This document shows positions 26,019-35,124 of a stretch of DNA of 64,000 bases, piece by piece; within the stretch, counting starts at the first letter, position 1, and each line of letters opens with the position of its first letter. The stretch comes from CAZYME01 sp964648115. GTDB taxonomy: Bacteria > Pseudomonadota > Gammaproteobacteria > Legionellales > Legionellaceae. The DNA lies in assembly GCA_964648115.1 (NCBI GenBank), contig CAZYME010000003.1, forward strand, positions 74,024 through 138,023, in the 5' to 3' direction. Under the pieces are notes generated by a model. The model saw only the letters and a list, made by a program, of their open reading frames with translations, was not told the DNA's origin and did not search any database. Made by a program: the position numbers and the translations under genes.

Positions 26019-29000
26019 TCATATAGAGATTTCAGTGAGTTGATGCCATTGATCGCTCCTTCTTGCAAGTACCTTTCCACAATATTGAGAAAACAGACCA
26101 AATCGGCCTACTCCCGCGCTCGCAGCCTCAACTCCAGTATCTGGTGAAAATGTTAGGTCGCGCTCTTTTGCAACAGCAACACTGAGTAATGCTTGTAAAT
26201 TAGGATCACCATAATCGACAACCAATTTATTTATTCGGCTTTCTATTTGCTCTAACATCGCAATGGGGCCATGTTCTTTATTTAATTTAAGATTCAACAC
26301 CCGGGCAAATTGTTCCATATTGTTTTGGACCCGGCTTTCTAAATCGTCTCTAAGACTGCCATCTCGCTTTGTTAAAAACAAAATGACCCAACACAACTGC
26401 ATCGCTGGCACCACACAATTTTGAACTAAATCTAGCTCAGAAGACTTAACCGGTTCTATAGAATGAATGGTTTTAACTAGCCCAAACATCCTCAACAATA
26501 ATGCTTGATCGGTACTAGGTTTAGTCATACTAGAAATGAGCGGGGCATGAGAATACTTATTTCTGGTAAGTTGAAGTTCTGAAGCAATATCTGTTGCAGC
26601 AAGAATACCTAGCTTTCCTGTGTGGATAGGAAGCGTACTCAACTCGAGAAACCGAGGGCAAAGCTTAAGATCTCTAATCAAATCTCCGCCTGCGAAGGTA
26701 AGCATATATTCCCGAGCCAACCCTAAAAGACTTGCTGATGTCGCTGACAAATTTGAAAATTTGCCCTTATTAAATACGTCATGCTGCAGGATCATTAACA
26801 CCGTTTCAATTTGCATTGCTGGTTTATCTTCGCCATCTTCTTCAGCGTCACCAGCAGCGGCAGGGCCAGGCTCTTGTTTGTCTACCCAACCGTTTTGTAC
26901 ATAGGATGATAAGATCTCTATACTATTTTTAAACGATGCAAAATGTTGCAAAATGTTACGCCATTCACTAACCTTTTCAATATTGACTTCATGACTGTAG
27001 TAGGGCGCACCTCTCATCTCATGAAAAATTTCCCCTAGAACACAAGTAACTCGCAATATTGCAAGCCTGTGGACAGCAACAAGATCGTCTTGCTCCTCAA
27101 GCGCACCCGGGAAGCAAACCTGGTTAATCAACTGCAATGCAAGTTCAATTAATTGTTTATGGTAGGCTCGACGAAGTATTTCCTCTGGAGAAATACTGCC
27201 GATATCGATGGGGTTATGAAGCTGTGTTTGCCAAGACAGTAATGTAGGCGTTAAACCTTCTATTGCTGAAAGTAAAACGTCTTCTTTCAATACGACAAAA
27301 TGACCCGGTAAAGGTAGCGGCGATACTATTTCTACTTGAAGCAAATCAGTAACCATTTTCTGTACTTCGAGAAAATCATTATGTCTATTTTTGGCAGCAT
27401 CAACAAACTGCCTCACCGAAACCTCGGGAAGTGACTTACTTTTAGAAACCTTTTGCGCATTCTTGGCTATGGACATATCGAACTCTTTAATCCAAAGGGC
27501 TGTACTGGCATGTGTTGCTACTTGCCTTAATGTTGCTATTTGTCCTTTAATGCTTATATCACCATTATCATCGAAAATCGCATCACTAATTCGGCCCTCT
27601 CTAACAACCTTGATGATGTCAAAAATCACTTGCTCTGGAGTTGTGCTTTGTTGAAGGTTTTTTAGAACTTCATTTATAGTAGCGTAACCATTAAGGAGCT
27701 TATCAAGCGCCTCTCTTTTATCGCTACTCAATGGGAAATTATCATATCGATTTCGCATTGCTTCAAGATTTACTTGGCTCGATTTATACTTAGCCAAATC
27801 GTTATACTGAAGCTCACCTAATCCCTTGATACAATGTTTAAGCTTAGCTGTATCAGACCTATATCGCAGCTCCCAATCACGCCCTGTATATTCTGGATCG
27901 CTTGCCGGTGGCTTTTCTTCACCCGCTTGTGCGTCTTCTGAAACATGCTTAGTTTTAGCAAAAGTAAAGAACTCCCTTATATGAGACCTCACTAAAAGAG
28001 CTTCTTCTGAGTAATCACCATCAACTATTCTTGTAATTAAATCTTTTATAGTCTGCACTTTGCCTCGTAAAATAGCCTCCTGAGGCGTATCAATTTCTTT
28101 TTTATTTAGGAAAAGATTCAATAAGCTTAACGAGTGAAATAAATCAGCGCGGTGATCTGATGAAAAACATCTGGGATCTTTAACCACAGCTTCTATGGGT
28201 TTGTAAGCTATATTTAAGATTTGGGTTACAGCTTCCAGGTCAGGCATAGCGCCTTCAAATTCAACAAAAATATTGGCAGATACAAATTTATGCTGATTTG
28301 AAAAAAAGATACCTAAGGCATCTGGCGCAGGCGCATCAAGAATATCTATAACATCGTTAATCAATGGCGCAAACCAACTATGTTGAAATAAATCCGATTT
28401 TAAAAAATTACTGGAATTAAGCACCGCCATCAATGACCCTACCAAATCATTTACGAGTGCTTCGTCTGCTATATTACGAAGAACAGTAACTGCAGCAGGA
28501 TTTAACTGTGTTAATATCTTGAAAGCAAATTTCGGCACCATTCCATATGTTTCAGGATTTGATGCATGCTGCTTCAGTAAATCCATCTGTGAATAGATTT
28601 GCCACACCGTTCGAAGCGCTTGACTATCTTTCTCAATTTCTTGTTGCTGCTCTTTTGTTCTTTGACGCTTAGCACCCACTTTATTTTGCTTTTGATCATG
28701 TCGATGCTCAAAAGCCTTGTATTTATCATTTAAAACTTGGGTAAGTATTGATATTTTTCCACTTTGTTCGGACATCATCTTCATATCAGCATATTGCTGC
28801 TTTAGCTTGACCATTTGCTGGTCGGCATAAGAAACACAAATTGTTAATTTAATTATCAACTGGTTAAGATTATCACCCACTTTTAAACTGGCAAGAAACT
28901 CTTCTAAAGTTTTATCGCTAAGCTGCTCTAAGTTCGTTAAAGCAGTCCATGGTAGCAATTTAAAATTAGCATGCAGTACAGCGTTTTTCGACCAAGACAT

Positions 29001-29171
29001 GCGAAGAACGATACGAGAGATTTGTCGCAGTAGAGATACTTGTTCATCAATAGGTTGTGCTAGATCGCGCAACTTTTCAGTTTTTTCAATAATAAATTTA
29101 ACCGCTTGCGCATCTAAATCTGATTGACGTATAGAGTTTTTCAAGGATTTCTCAGCAACAATATAATTCAT
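26019..29171 (-). CDS. Very large unknown helical protein with HEPN-like motifs
   Basis: A 1050-residue soluble protein that I do not recognise. It is helical throughout, with a Lys/Gln-rich coiled segment at about 145-185 and an acidic linker (AAAGDAEEDGEDKPA) at about 770. There is no signal peptide or membrane helix. Two R-N-x3-H motifs occur in the C-terminal third, WRNILQHF (Arg738, His743) and TRNKYSHAP (Arg870, His875). These fit the RX4-6H signature of HEPN ribonucleases, but I cannot confirm the fold. The ATG start has AAGGT eight bases upstream. Lone giant helical proteins between housekeeping genes are typical of Dot/Icm effectors in Legionellales. That role is inference. Confidence 0.75.
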   Translation of the reverse strand: MNYIVAEKSLKNSIRQSDLDAQAVKFIIEKTEKLRDLAQPIDEQVSLLRQISRIVLRMSWSKNAVLHANFKLLPWTALTNLEQLSDKTLEEFLASLKVGDNLNQLIIKLTICVSYADQQMVKLKQQYADMKMMSEQSGKISILTQVLNDKYKAFEHRHDQKQNKVGAKRQRTKEQQQEIEKDSQALRTVWQIYSQMDLLKQHASNPETYGMVPKFAFKILTQLNPAAVTVLRNIADEALVNDLVGSLMAVLNSSNFLKSDLFQHSWFAPLINDVIDILDAPAPDALGIFFSNQHKFVSANIFVEFEGAMPDLEAVTQILNIAYKPIEAVVKDPRCFSSDHRADLFHSLSLLNLFLNKKEIDTPQEAILRGKVQTIKDLITRIVDGDYSEEALLVRSHIREFFTFAKTKHVSEDAQAGEEKPPASDPEYTGRDWELRYRSDTAKLKHCIKGLGELQYNDLAKYKSSQVNLEAMRNRYDNFPLSSDKREALDKLLNGYATINEVLKNLQQSTTPEQVIFDIIKVVREGRISDAIFDDNGDISIKGQIATLRQVATHASTALWIKEFDMSIAKNAQKVSKSKSLPEVSVRQFVDAAKNRHNDFLEVQKMVTDLLQVEIVSPLPLPGHFVVLKEDVLLSAIEGLTPTLLSWQTQLHNPIDIGSISPEEILRRAYHKQLIELALQLINQVCFPGALEEQDDLVAVHRLAILRVTCVLGEIFHEMRGAPYYSHEVNIEKVSEWRNILQHFASFKNSIEILSSYVQNGWVDKQEPGPAAAGDAEEDGEDKPAMQIETVLMILQHDVFNKGKFSNLSATSASLLGLAREYMLTFAGGDLIRDLKLCPRFLELSTLPIHTGKLGILAATDIASELQLTRNKYSHAPLISSMTKPSTDQALLLRMFGLVKTIHSIEPVKSSELDLVQNCVVPAMQLCWVILFLTKRDGSLRDDLESRVQNNMEQFARVLNLKLNKEHGPIAMLEQIESRINKLVVDYGDPNLQALLSVAVAKERDLTFSPDTGVEAASAGVGRFGLFSQYCGKVLARRSDQWHQLTEISI

Positions 29172-29300
29172 AACTATTACCTTAAGATGCCTGGCAAAAA
29201 AACGAACATAATGCCGTCATTGTAAACCGTAAGCCTTAAGGAAATATTAAATTAGGCAACATATATGGACTTACAGCATTAGCTCGTCCGGAATAAAGCT

Positions 29301-29333
29301 GTTCGTCGCTTACGAAAATTTTTGCGACGGAAC
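29301..29333. repeat. GTCGCAAAAATTT inverted repeat, copy 2
   Basis: GTTCGTCGC (29301-29309) and GCGACGGAAC (29324-29333) form an imperfect stem around an AT-rich loop. The loop and right arm match the reverse complement of 25266-25292. It lies 100 bp upstream of the chitinase start, in a 262-bp divergent gap that otherwise shows no gene. Confidence 0.45.
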
Positions 29334-29433
29334 CAACACGCCTCCCCCCAACCAAAACCTGATAATTTATTTTGCAGATTGACACATTTCATATAAGATA
29401 TTGCCAACAAAAAAATTCTTTATTGAGGCTTTA

Positions 29434-31284
29434 ATGAGAAGATCCATTGCTGTTTTATTATTAAGTACAAGCCTCTACCAAACTGCTGTTGCCGAACCAA
29501 ACTATACCAATCTATATCTTTCCTATGTATCTACAAACGCTGCTCAATCAATAATTAGTTATGTTAAACAGCAAGGTTTGGGAGGGATCATTCTTTGGGA
29601 GTTTGCAGGCGATAGTGGGTTTAATGAAAATACCTCTCTATTAAAAGCAATTAGTGTTCCTTTAAATAATTATGATCTTAAGGGAGAAAAACCCTTGGTC
29701 ATGGGTTACTGGAGCAACTGGAACGTCTATGCCATGGAGCCCAGCCGCGCAATTCCGCAACCACCCTATGGAATCCCCGGAAGTAGGGATCACAATAACA
29801 ACCTGGTCGTTAACCAAGATTTTAGCGACAAATTGCCCGGAATGAACGCTATTGCATATGCTTTTCTGGAAGCGCAGACCCAGAGCTATACCTACCATGA
29901 TAAAAAAACAGATGAGACGGTTACTGTCTCTAACAAAACGCCCGAGTTAATTGGTACCTTATATTTTAGTGATCCCTGGTCAGATTTAGCAACTTCTGGT
30001 GTATCTTCTACCCAAGATGCTTTTTGTAGAAAAAATAGCTCAATTTGTGATTTTTCTCTATTAAATCGAAATACTCCTATCGAATTAAAAGATGGGGCAA
30101 AAATGGGCAACTTCAATGCTTTTGCTTCTTTAGAGCGGGCAGACAAAGACAATCCTTTGGGCCCCTTACACAAAATAATCAGCGTCGGAGGTTACGGTCA
30201 TGAGGATAGTTTTGAAGATGCATTTATTAGCCCAAACGGGATAGACAATTTTGTTAACTCAGCAAAAATTTTGATTAGCACGTATCAATTGGATGGGATC
30301 GATCTCGATTATGAAAACCCACAAATGACGGCATTAAGCGCTGAAAATTTTGTTAGTCTTGTTAAGCAACTTAGAGCTGCTATGCCGGACAAAATTATCA
30401 GTATAACCACCCTATCCGACCCAGCTTTCCTTCATGGGACCCGAAATAGTCAATATGGATTTGCTGATAACACCCTTAGCGAAATTGCGCAGTATGCAAC
30501 GAAGATCAACCTGATGACCTATGATTTCTATGGCGCCTTTAGCCACTCTTCTGATCAAAATAGCACTACAGGCTTCTTAACAAATCTAACCATACCGGCA
30601 AACGCCCCTACTTCTTACCATTTTAGTATAGAAAATTCGGTTAAGGCTGCTTTGAGAGCAGGTGTTGCCCCAGCCCAACTAAGTGTGGGAATCCCTGCCT
30701 ATGGGCACGCCCTAGCAGGCATTAGCAGTGAAAATGGTGGGCTTTTCACCCCCATCTCAAATCTTGCTGTTATTCCCCGTGGGAATCTAGATGCCGCTAA
30801 TTGCCGAACCAGGATAAGCCCACTAAAGCCCACCAACTGTAATGGCTCATTTCAATACAAATACATTCTCAGTAAAATGATCGACCAGGGTTTATCTGCA
30901 ACCGACCATCAAGAAAACGGCGTCACAATTGGCACCACTGCTTATGGCATAAGTTGGTCAGTACCAACAAAAACTGATTATCAACTTTCAATCACCAATG
31001 TAGGCGGAGTAGGCGCCCTTGCCTTTAATGTCACCATTGGAGATTTTATTGCCCCTGATTTTTTGAATGTTGGAACAAACAAAATATACGATGCTGAGGT
31101 AACAAACAGCATAAACGGCAAGCAAAAATTAACCGTAAAATGGTCAACCAGCTCCGGAGCAAGCGGGCAATGCAGCACTAAATTTGATTTTATACAAAAC
31201 ATGCACGTCATAATGAAGGTTTTGCCTGATGATAAAAATGAACAGTACATTACACTGTGTGCATTTGTGCCTTTAGGAGGATAA
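29434..31284 (+). CDS. Exported GH18 chitinase
   Basis: A 616-residue glycoside hydrolase family 18 protein that hydrolyses beta-1,4-linked N-acetylglucosamine. The signal peptide MRRSIAVLLLSTSLYQTAVA is followed by EPNYT. The catalytic motif DxxDxDxE is complete: Asp287, Asp290, Asp292 and Glu294 (LDGIDLDYE). The barrel also shows SVGGYG, MTYDFYG and a late ISWSVPT. About 70 residues after the barrel form a small C-terminal domain of unknown type (KQKLTVKWSTSSGASG). The TTG at 29401 is in frame, but ATG 29434 has GAGG six bases upstream and begins the signal. Export through the Sec and type II systems is plausible because a gspC gene lies at 18495 and Legionella ChiA is a type II substrate. 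Confidence 0.93.
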   Translation: MRRSIAVLLLSTSLYQTAVAEPNYTNLYLSYVSTNAAQSIISYVKQQGLGGIILWEFAGDSGFNENTSLLKAISVPLNNYDLKGEKPLVMGYWSNWNVYAMEPSRAIPQPPYGIPGSRDHNNNLVVNQDFSDKLPGMNAIAYAFLEAQTQSYTYHDKKTDETVTVSNKTPELIGTLYFSDPWSDLATSGVSSTQDAFCRKNSSICDFSLLNRNTPIELKDGAKMGNFNAFASLERADKDNPLGPLHKIISVGGYGHEDSFEDAFISPNGIDNFVNSAKILISTYQLDGIDLDYENPQMTALSAENFVSLVKQLRAAMPDKIISITTLSDPAFLHGTRNSQYGFADNTLSEIAQYATKINLMTYDFYGAFSHSSDQNSTTGFLTNLTIPANAPTSYHFSIENSVKAALRAGVAPAQLSVGIPAYGHALAGISSENGGLFTPISNLAVIPRGNLDAANCRTRISPLKPTNCNGSFQYKYILSKMIDQGLSATDHQENGVTIGTTAYGISWSVPTKTDYQLSITNVGGVGALAFNVTIGDFIAPDFLNVGTNKIYDAEVTNSINGKQKLTVKWSTSSGASGQCSTKFDFIQNMHVIMKVLPDDKNEQYITLCAFVPLGG

Positions 31285-31292
31285 ACCCATCT

Positions 31293-31808
31293 CTAGCTCA
31301 ATAAATACCGCCAACTAATAACCCCCATATTAATCTGGCGCGACTCCGAAAGCTCACATTGTATTGCTCTCACAGGTTTCGCCACACGCAGCTGAAGCAC
31401 TGCTGGCTGTGGTGTAGGAGAAAAAACCGTGATCAGCCAATGATGACTGCTTTGTATTTCTTTATCAGAGATTGCTCGTAAACATGGGTATAAACCCAAG
31501 TCATCTACCAAATAATAATATTGATGATGCTGCCAGATCAGTGAACATCCCCTATTGTGCAATAAAAACTCCACTATTTGATTTGGATTTTCCCCAGTGA
31601 ATATGCAGTCCGAAGAATAGTTTGCTGTAATCAAGTGATAAGCTGCTGCTTCTAGTTGATACAAGGCCTCATGATTTGCTCCAACTTGATTACTAACCTT
31701 TACGTATAAAAGTACCGATTGCATGAGAGACAGAACCAGCATCGTTATTATGCTAATCATGATTACCGTTGTTAGAATAACCATACCGTTATCCTGTCTA
31801 TTCAACAT
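31293..31808 (-). CDS. PilX-like minor pilin
   Basis: A 171-residue protein with a type III prepilin-like start: a short basic leader MLNRQDNG, then MVILTTVIMISIITMLVLSLMQSVLL. The +5 glutamate usual in pilins is Thr here, as in some PilX/GspK-type tip proteins. The C-terminal globular part has five Cys (CIF, CSL, CLR, IQC), so disulphides are likely. It overlaps the preceding gene by seven bases, so it is translated from the same mRNA. Its stop is eight bases from the convergent chitinase stop, so no pilY1 or pilE can follow here. Minor pilins prime assembly of type IV pili. Confidence 0.75.
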   Translation of the reverse strand: MLNRQDNGMVILTTVIMISIITMLVLSLMQSVLLYVKVSNQVGANHEALYQLEAAAYHLITANYSSDCIFTGENPNQIVEFLLHNRGCSLIWQHHQYYYLVDDLGLYPCLRAISDKEIQSSHHWLITVFSPTPQPAVLQLRVAKPVRAIQCELSESRQINMGVISWRYLLS

Positions 31809-32545
31809 GCTCTTACCGTCGTTTCGAGCTCTAATGCCGGTTCATTGTCCAATCCAAGGATAATCTGCAATAGCATGCTTCCCTGATTGGAATTTAGACG
31901 AGCAGACATAGTATGCACAGCTGATGTAAGCTCTTCAGCATGTTGGTGCTGATAAAATAGCGCTTTTTTTCCATCGCTCCCTATACGAATGGAGTAAGTT
32001 TCTTCTAACCATTCACCTACGTAAATAGGCTCATGATATGTAAATGCCAGAGGCTTAATGAATGTGATATTTTGATTACCAATTATATGGGTAGCCTCAC
32101 CGACTTTTTGTACCTCAGCATGATAACAATCCGTGATGAGGATTGATTGATCGTGATATAGAGGATGTGTATTGGTAGTTGATAGTTGCGTTTGACTGGT
32201 TATTTTCAACACCGTATCAAAATGCTCGTTCATTCGACTTATACGCAACCAAGGCGTTGTATCTGAACCAAACTCCACTGCTACAAGTTGCTTAGGTTCG
32301 GGGCGCTGATCAAGCGTTATTAATTGATTGATACTCAAACAAGGGGTGAACCCCGCCCTTCTGATGCTATCTCTCATTAAATCGGTGACCAATTGAAGAT
32401 CGATACTGCGTTCTAGCTTTTTCTGGAGGTCAGTGTATTGTTTTTTCGCAGAGAGGTAATGATGCATCAACCCTGTCATGATAAAACTTGAGAGTAAAAG
32501 CGCTATTAATAGTTCGGGCAAGCCAAGCCCTTTTTGATGAGTCAT
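31802..32545 (-). CDS. PilW-like minor pilin
   Basis: A 247-residue prepilin. Leader MTHQKG, cleavage after Gly6, then LGLPELLIALLLSSFIMTGLM, with Glu at +5 of the mature protein as needed for assembly. The rest is a typical PilW-length globular domain with two Cys (CLSI, DCYH) and a final Cys. It starts three bases after the PilV-like stop and overlaps the PilX-like gene, so the three form one tight operon. It probably belongs to the tip complex with PilV, PilX and PilY1. Confidence 0.82.
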   Translation of the reverse strand: MTHQKGLGLPELLIALLLSSFIMTGLMHHYLSAKKQYTDLQKKLERSIDLQLVTDLMRDSIRRAGFTPCLSINQLITLDQRPEPKQLVAVEFGSDTTPWLRISRMNEHFDTVLKITSQTQLSTTNTHPLYHDQSILITDCYHAEVQKVGEATHIIGNQNITFIKPLAFTYHEPIYVGEWLEETYSIRIGSDGKKALFYQHQHAEELTSAVHTMSARLNSNQGSMLLQIILGLDNEPALELETTVRAC

Positions 32546-32548
32546 TAC

Positions 32549-32734
32549 TCAACTACCAATTCGCAATCGTTCAATTGCATTATCCAATTGGGATAGCGCA
32601 TTAGCGCGAATGTGCATCTGAGTAAATAATTGACTAACTTGCCACTGCTGTTTAAACAATGCCAATGAAGTGCTGGTGATCAACAATAACGCCACCAGCA
32701 CTTCAGTCAAGGAAAATCCTTGATTTGTGCTCAT
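32549..32734 (-). CDS. PilV-like minor pilin, unusually short
   Basis: A 61-residue prepilin. MSTNQG is the leader, then FSLTEVLVALLLITSTSLALF with Glu at +5, a perfect type IV pilin N-helix. After about 35 further helical residues it stops (LDNAIERLRIGS). PilV proteins normally continue for another 70-120 residues of beta-sheet, so this looks truncated or is a minimal form. A longer upstream frame reaches 32878, but ATG 32734 has AGGAA nine bases upstream and starts at the leader. First gene of the pilin operon. The upstream gap (32735-32957) holds no gene. Confidence 0.75.
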   Translation of the reverse strand: MSTNQGFSLTEVLVALLLITSTSLALFKQQWQVSQLFTQMHIRANALSQLDNAIERLRIGS

Positions 32735-32957
32735 ATTCCATTTCCTGAGGTTGGACCCCAGACAGCTTAGCTTTGTTGGTATTAGTAAGGCAAGTGGGTG
32801 ATTTAAAAAATCATTCGGAGCTCGTATGAGGAAATGAAATGCGCGGGATCGTTCGGGCACAGGTCCCGCTACATTCAATGGTGTTAATTTCGTAAGTCCT
32901 GATTCACTTTTAAGTTACTGTTCGGTAATATGCTTTAGCGATTCTTTGGAGCAGACT

Positions 32958-34073
32958 ATGCCTTGTGATTACTCACTTTTACCACACTCAGGGATTCAAT
33001 CGCTGGTGCCCTACGTCCCGGGTAAATCTACAGACGAATTAGCGGGAGAACAAGGCTTAACAGACATCATCAAATTAGCAAGTAATGAAAACCCTTTAGG
33101 TTGTAGCCCGCTTGTGACGCAAGCATTGGCAAGCCTTTCTAGCCATCAAATTGCAACCTATACCATCCCAGTTCACCACCCACTTCGCAAAAAACTAGCT
33201 GATAAGCTAGGTATTGATGTAAACATGCTTACTTTGACGAATGGTTCCGAGGCGCTCATACCGCTTTTGCAAATCTGTTTTGCTTTGCATACTGAAAAAC
33301 ATGTGGTGATTCCAAACTATTCGTTTATTGCTTATGGGATTCAAGCCAAGTTATTAGGAATCCCGGTTGTTTCTCCGCCAGTATTACCTAATTGGCAGGC
33401 TGATGTTGACGCTATAATCGATTGTTGTAATGAGAAAACTGCTATTATTTTCCTAGCAAATCCTAACAATCCTACGGGTGCTCTAATCGGTCAAGCAGAG
33501 ATTGGGCGCCTTTTAGAAAATATACCCGCGAGTACAATTTTAGTCCTTGATGAAGCATATTATGAATATGTTAGCGAAGAAGATAAATTAGATACATTGT
33601 CTCTGTTAGGGAAACACCCCAACCTCGTAATTACTCGCACCTTCTCCAAGGTATATGGCTTAGCAGGATTGCGTCTAGGATACGGCATTGCTACCCCACA
33701 AATTAGTGCATTGTTACAACGTATTCTCCCACCTTTTCCTGTAAGCGAAACTGCTTTAGTCGCAGGTTGTGCAGCGTTAGACGATCATGAGTTTTTCAAA
33801 CATACCCTTCAAATTAACGCGCAGGGGTTGAAGAAGGTTCAACAAGGTTTAGACGACCTAGGAATAGATTATCTCCCCGCTGCAGGGAATTTCATTACAT
33901 TTGACTGTAAAACAGACGCGGCACCTCTCTATCAGCAGTTATTACAACGTGGGGTCATTTTGAGGCCACTACACCCTTATGGTTTAAATAATTATTTACG
34001 CGTAACCATCGGTACAGATAACCAAAATTCTCGCTTTCTAGATAACTTAAAGGAACTACACCATGAAAAGTGA
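32958..34073 (+). CDS. hisC: Histidinol-phosphate/aromatic aminotransferase
   Basis: A 371-residue class I/II PLP aminotransferase of the HisC type. Visible motifs are ASNENPLG near the N-terminus, ANPNNPTG, VLDEAYYEY, and FSKVYGLAGLRLGYG, with the PLP lysine at about 231. HisC converts imidazole acetol phosphate to histidinol phosphate, and many homologues also act on phenylalanine and tyrosine. The ATG at 32958 is chosen over TTG 32946 because GGAG lies six bases before it. It overlaps the pterin dehydratase gene by 11 bp and no his gene is nearby, which favours an aromatic role. This is inference. Confidence 0.88.
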   Translation: MPCDYSLLPHSGIQSLVPYVPGKSTDELAGEQGLTDIIKLASNENPLGCSPLVTQALASLSSHQIATYTIPVHHPLRKKLADKLGIDVNMLTLTNGSEALIPLLQICFALHTEKHVVIPNYSFIAYGIQAKLLGIPVVSPPVLPNWQADVDAIIDCCNEKTAIIFLANPNNPTGALIGQAEIGRLLENIPASTILVLDEAYYEYVSEEDKLDTLSLLGKHPNLVITRTFSKVYGLAGLRLGYGIATPQISALLQRILPPFPVSETALVAGCAALDDHEFFKHTLQINAQGLKKVQQGLDDLGIDYLPAAGNFITFDCKTDAAPLYQQLLQRGVILRPLHPYGLNNYLRVTIGTDNQNSRFLDNLKELHHEK

Positions 34074-34404
34074 TTTAAGCACCCGCCACTGCGAATCCTG
34101 TGAAGGCATCGGTGCCGCATTAACGGTAGAGCAAGTAAATAATTTAATGCCACAATTGTCAGAAGGCTGGGAAATTTCAAACCATCACAAAGAAATCAGA
34201 AAATCATTTTCATTCAAAAATTTCTACGAAACCATGGCCTTCGTCAACGCATTAGCTTGGATAGCCAATACCGAAAACCACCACCCGGATCTGGAAATCG
34301 GCTACAACTACTGCCACGTCCGTTTTAACACCCATGCTTTAAAAGGTCTCTCGCACAATGATTTTATTTGTGCGGCGAAAACGGATAAGTTGTTGTTGGT
34401 ATAA
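34063..34404 (+). CDS. phhB: Pterin-4a-carbinolamine dehydratase
   Basis: A 113-residue enzyme that dehydrates 4a-hydroxytetrahydropterin, recycling the cofactor of phenylalanine hydroxylase. The family signature is clear: ENHHPDLEIGYNYCHVRFNTH, with the paired histidines, then GLSHNDFICAAK. It has the normal length for bacterial PhhB. The gene begins inside the end of hisC in another frame, so the two are translationally coupled. In Pseudomonas phhA, phhB and an aromatic aminotransferase (phhC) form an operon, and here hisC takes the phhC position. No phhA is in the window. Confidence 0.93.
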   Translation: MKSDLSTRHCESCEGIGAALTVEQVNNLMPQLSEGWEISNHHKEIRKSFSFKNFYETMAFVNALAWIANTENHHPDLEIGYNYCHVRFNTHALKGLSHNDFICAAKTDKLLLV

Positions 34405-34419
34405 AAAACAAGAAATAAG

Positions 34420-34539
34420 GAAGTCCCGCATTCCGCTACGCTCCATACGGGCTACATGTTTATAATTGGCACGAAGTGTGACAATACCATGTTTATATAA
34501 CATGTAGCCCGTATGGAGCGTAGCGGAATGCGGGACTTC
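34420..34539. repeat. Perfect 41-bp inverted repeat (REP pair) upstream of the transposase
   Basis: Arms 34420-34460 and 34499-34539 are exact reverse complements over 41 bp (GAAGTCCCGCATTCCGC at the ends, GCCCGTATGGAGCG inside). Spacer 38 bp. Together with 35125-35167 it brackets the RAYT gene, the arrangement expected for a REP/RAYT locus. The perfect identity points to recent activity or conversion. Related copies are at 60488 and 62067. Confidence 0.93.
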
Positions 34540-34586
34540 AAAACACTACCTCGCAAAACCAACCTAACAGTAAAAAGGAATACACT

Positions 34587-35114
34587 GTGGTTTACTATCG
34601 AAGAAACCTTCTAAAAGGAGGAACCTATTTTTTTACGCTAACGTTACAAAACCGCAAAACCAAATATTTAATAGATCACATCGATTCGCTTCGAATCGCA
34701 ATGAAAAAAACTCATCAAAAAATGCCTTTTACCACCTTAGCAATCGTTGTCCTACCCGAACATCTTCACGCCATTTGGGAGCTACCCGAAGACGACAAAA
34801 ACTACTCGACGCGTTTAAGACTAATGAAGAGTTACTTCACCCAGTCTCTAATTAAAAACGGTGTCACTTTAAAAAATAATAATCGAGGCCGGTATAATAT
34901 ATGGCAGGAACGTTATTGGGAGCACACCATTAGAGATGAGGATGACCTGGAGGCGCACGTGAATTATATCCATTATAATCCTGTTAAACATGGGCTAGTT
35001 CAACGAACAGTTGATTGGCCCTATTCCTCTTTTCATTCGTATGTAAAGAAGAAAATTTTGAGCCCGCATTGGGGTGGAAATGTTCCTTTTCCTCAAATCA
35101 ATTTTGGTGAGTGA
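34587..35114 (+). CDS. REP-associated tyrosine transposase (RAYT)
   Basis: A 175-residue Y1 single-strand transposase of the IS200/IS605-related RAYT group, which processes REP palindromes. It shows VVLPEHLHAIW (the HUH-like metal-binding pair, His-Leu-His), RYWEHTIRDEDDLEAHVNYI, then HYNPVKHGLV and DWPYSSFHSY. The catalytic Tyr is probably in VNYIHYNPV. The start is GTG 34587 with AAGGA eight bases upstream. REP sequences lie on both sides (34420-34539 and 35125-35167). The gene is intact, so it could still act on the REP copies seen elsewhere in the window. Confidence 0.93.
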   Translation: MVYYRRNLLKGGTYFFTLTLQNRKTKYLIDHIDSLRIAMKKTHQKMPFTTLAIVVLPEHLHAIWELPEDDKNYSTRLRLMKSYFTQSLIKNGVTLKNNNRGRYNIWQERYWEHTIRDEDDLEAHVNYIHYNPVKHGLVQRTVDWPYSSFHSYVKKKILSPHWGGNVPFPQINFGE

Positions 35115-35124
35115 AAATATAAAT

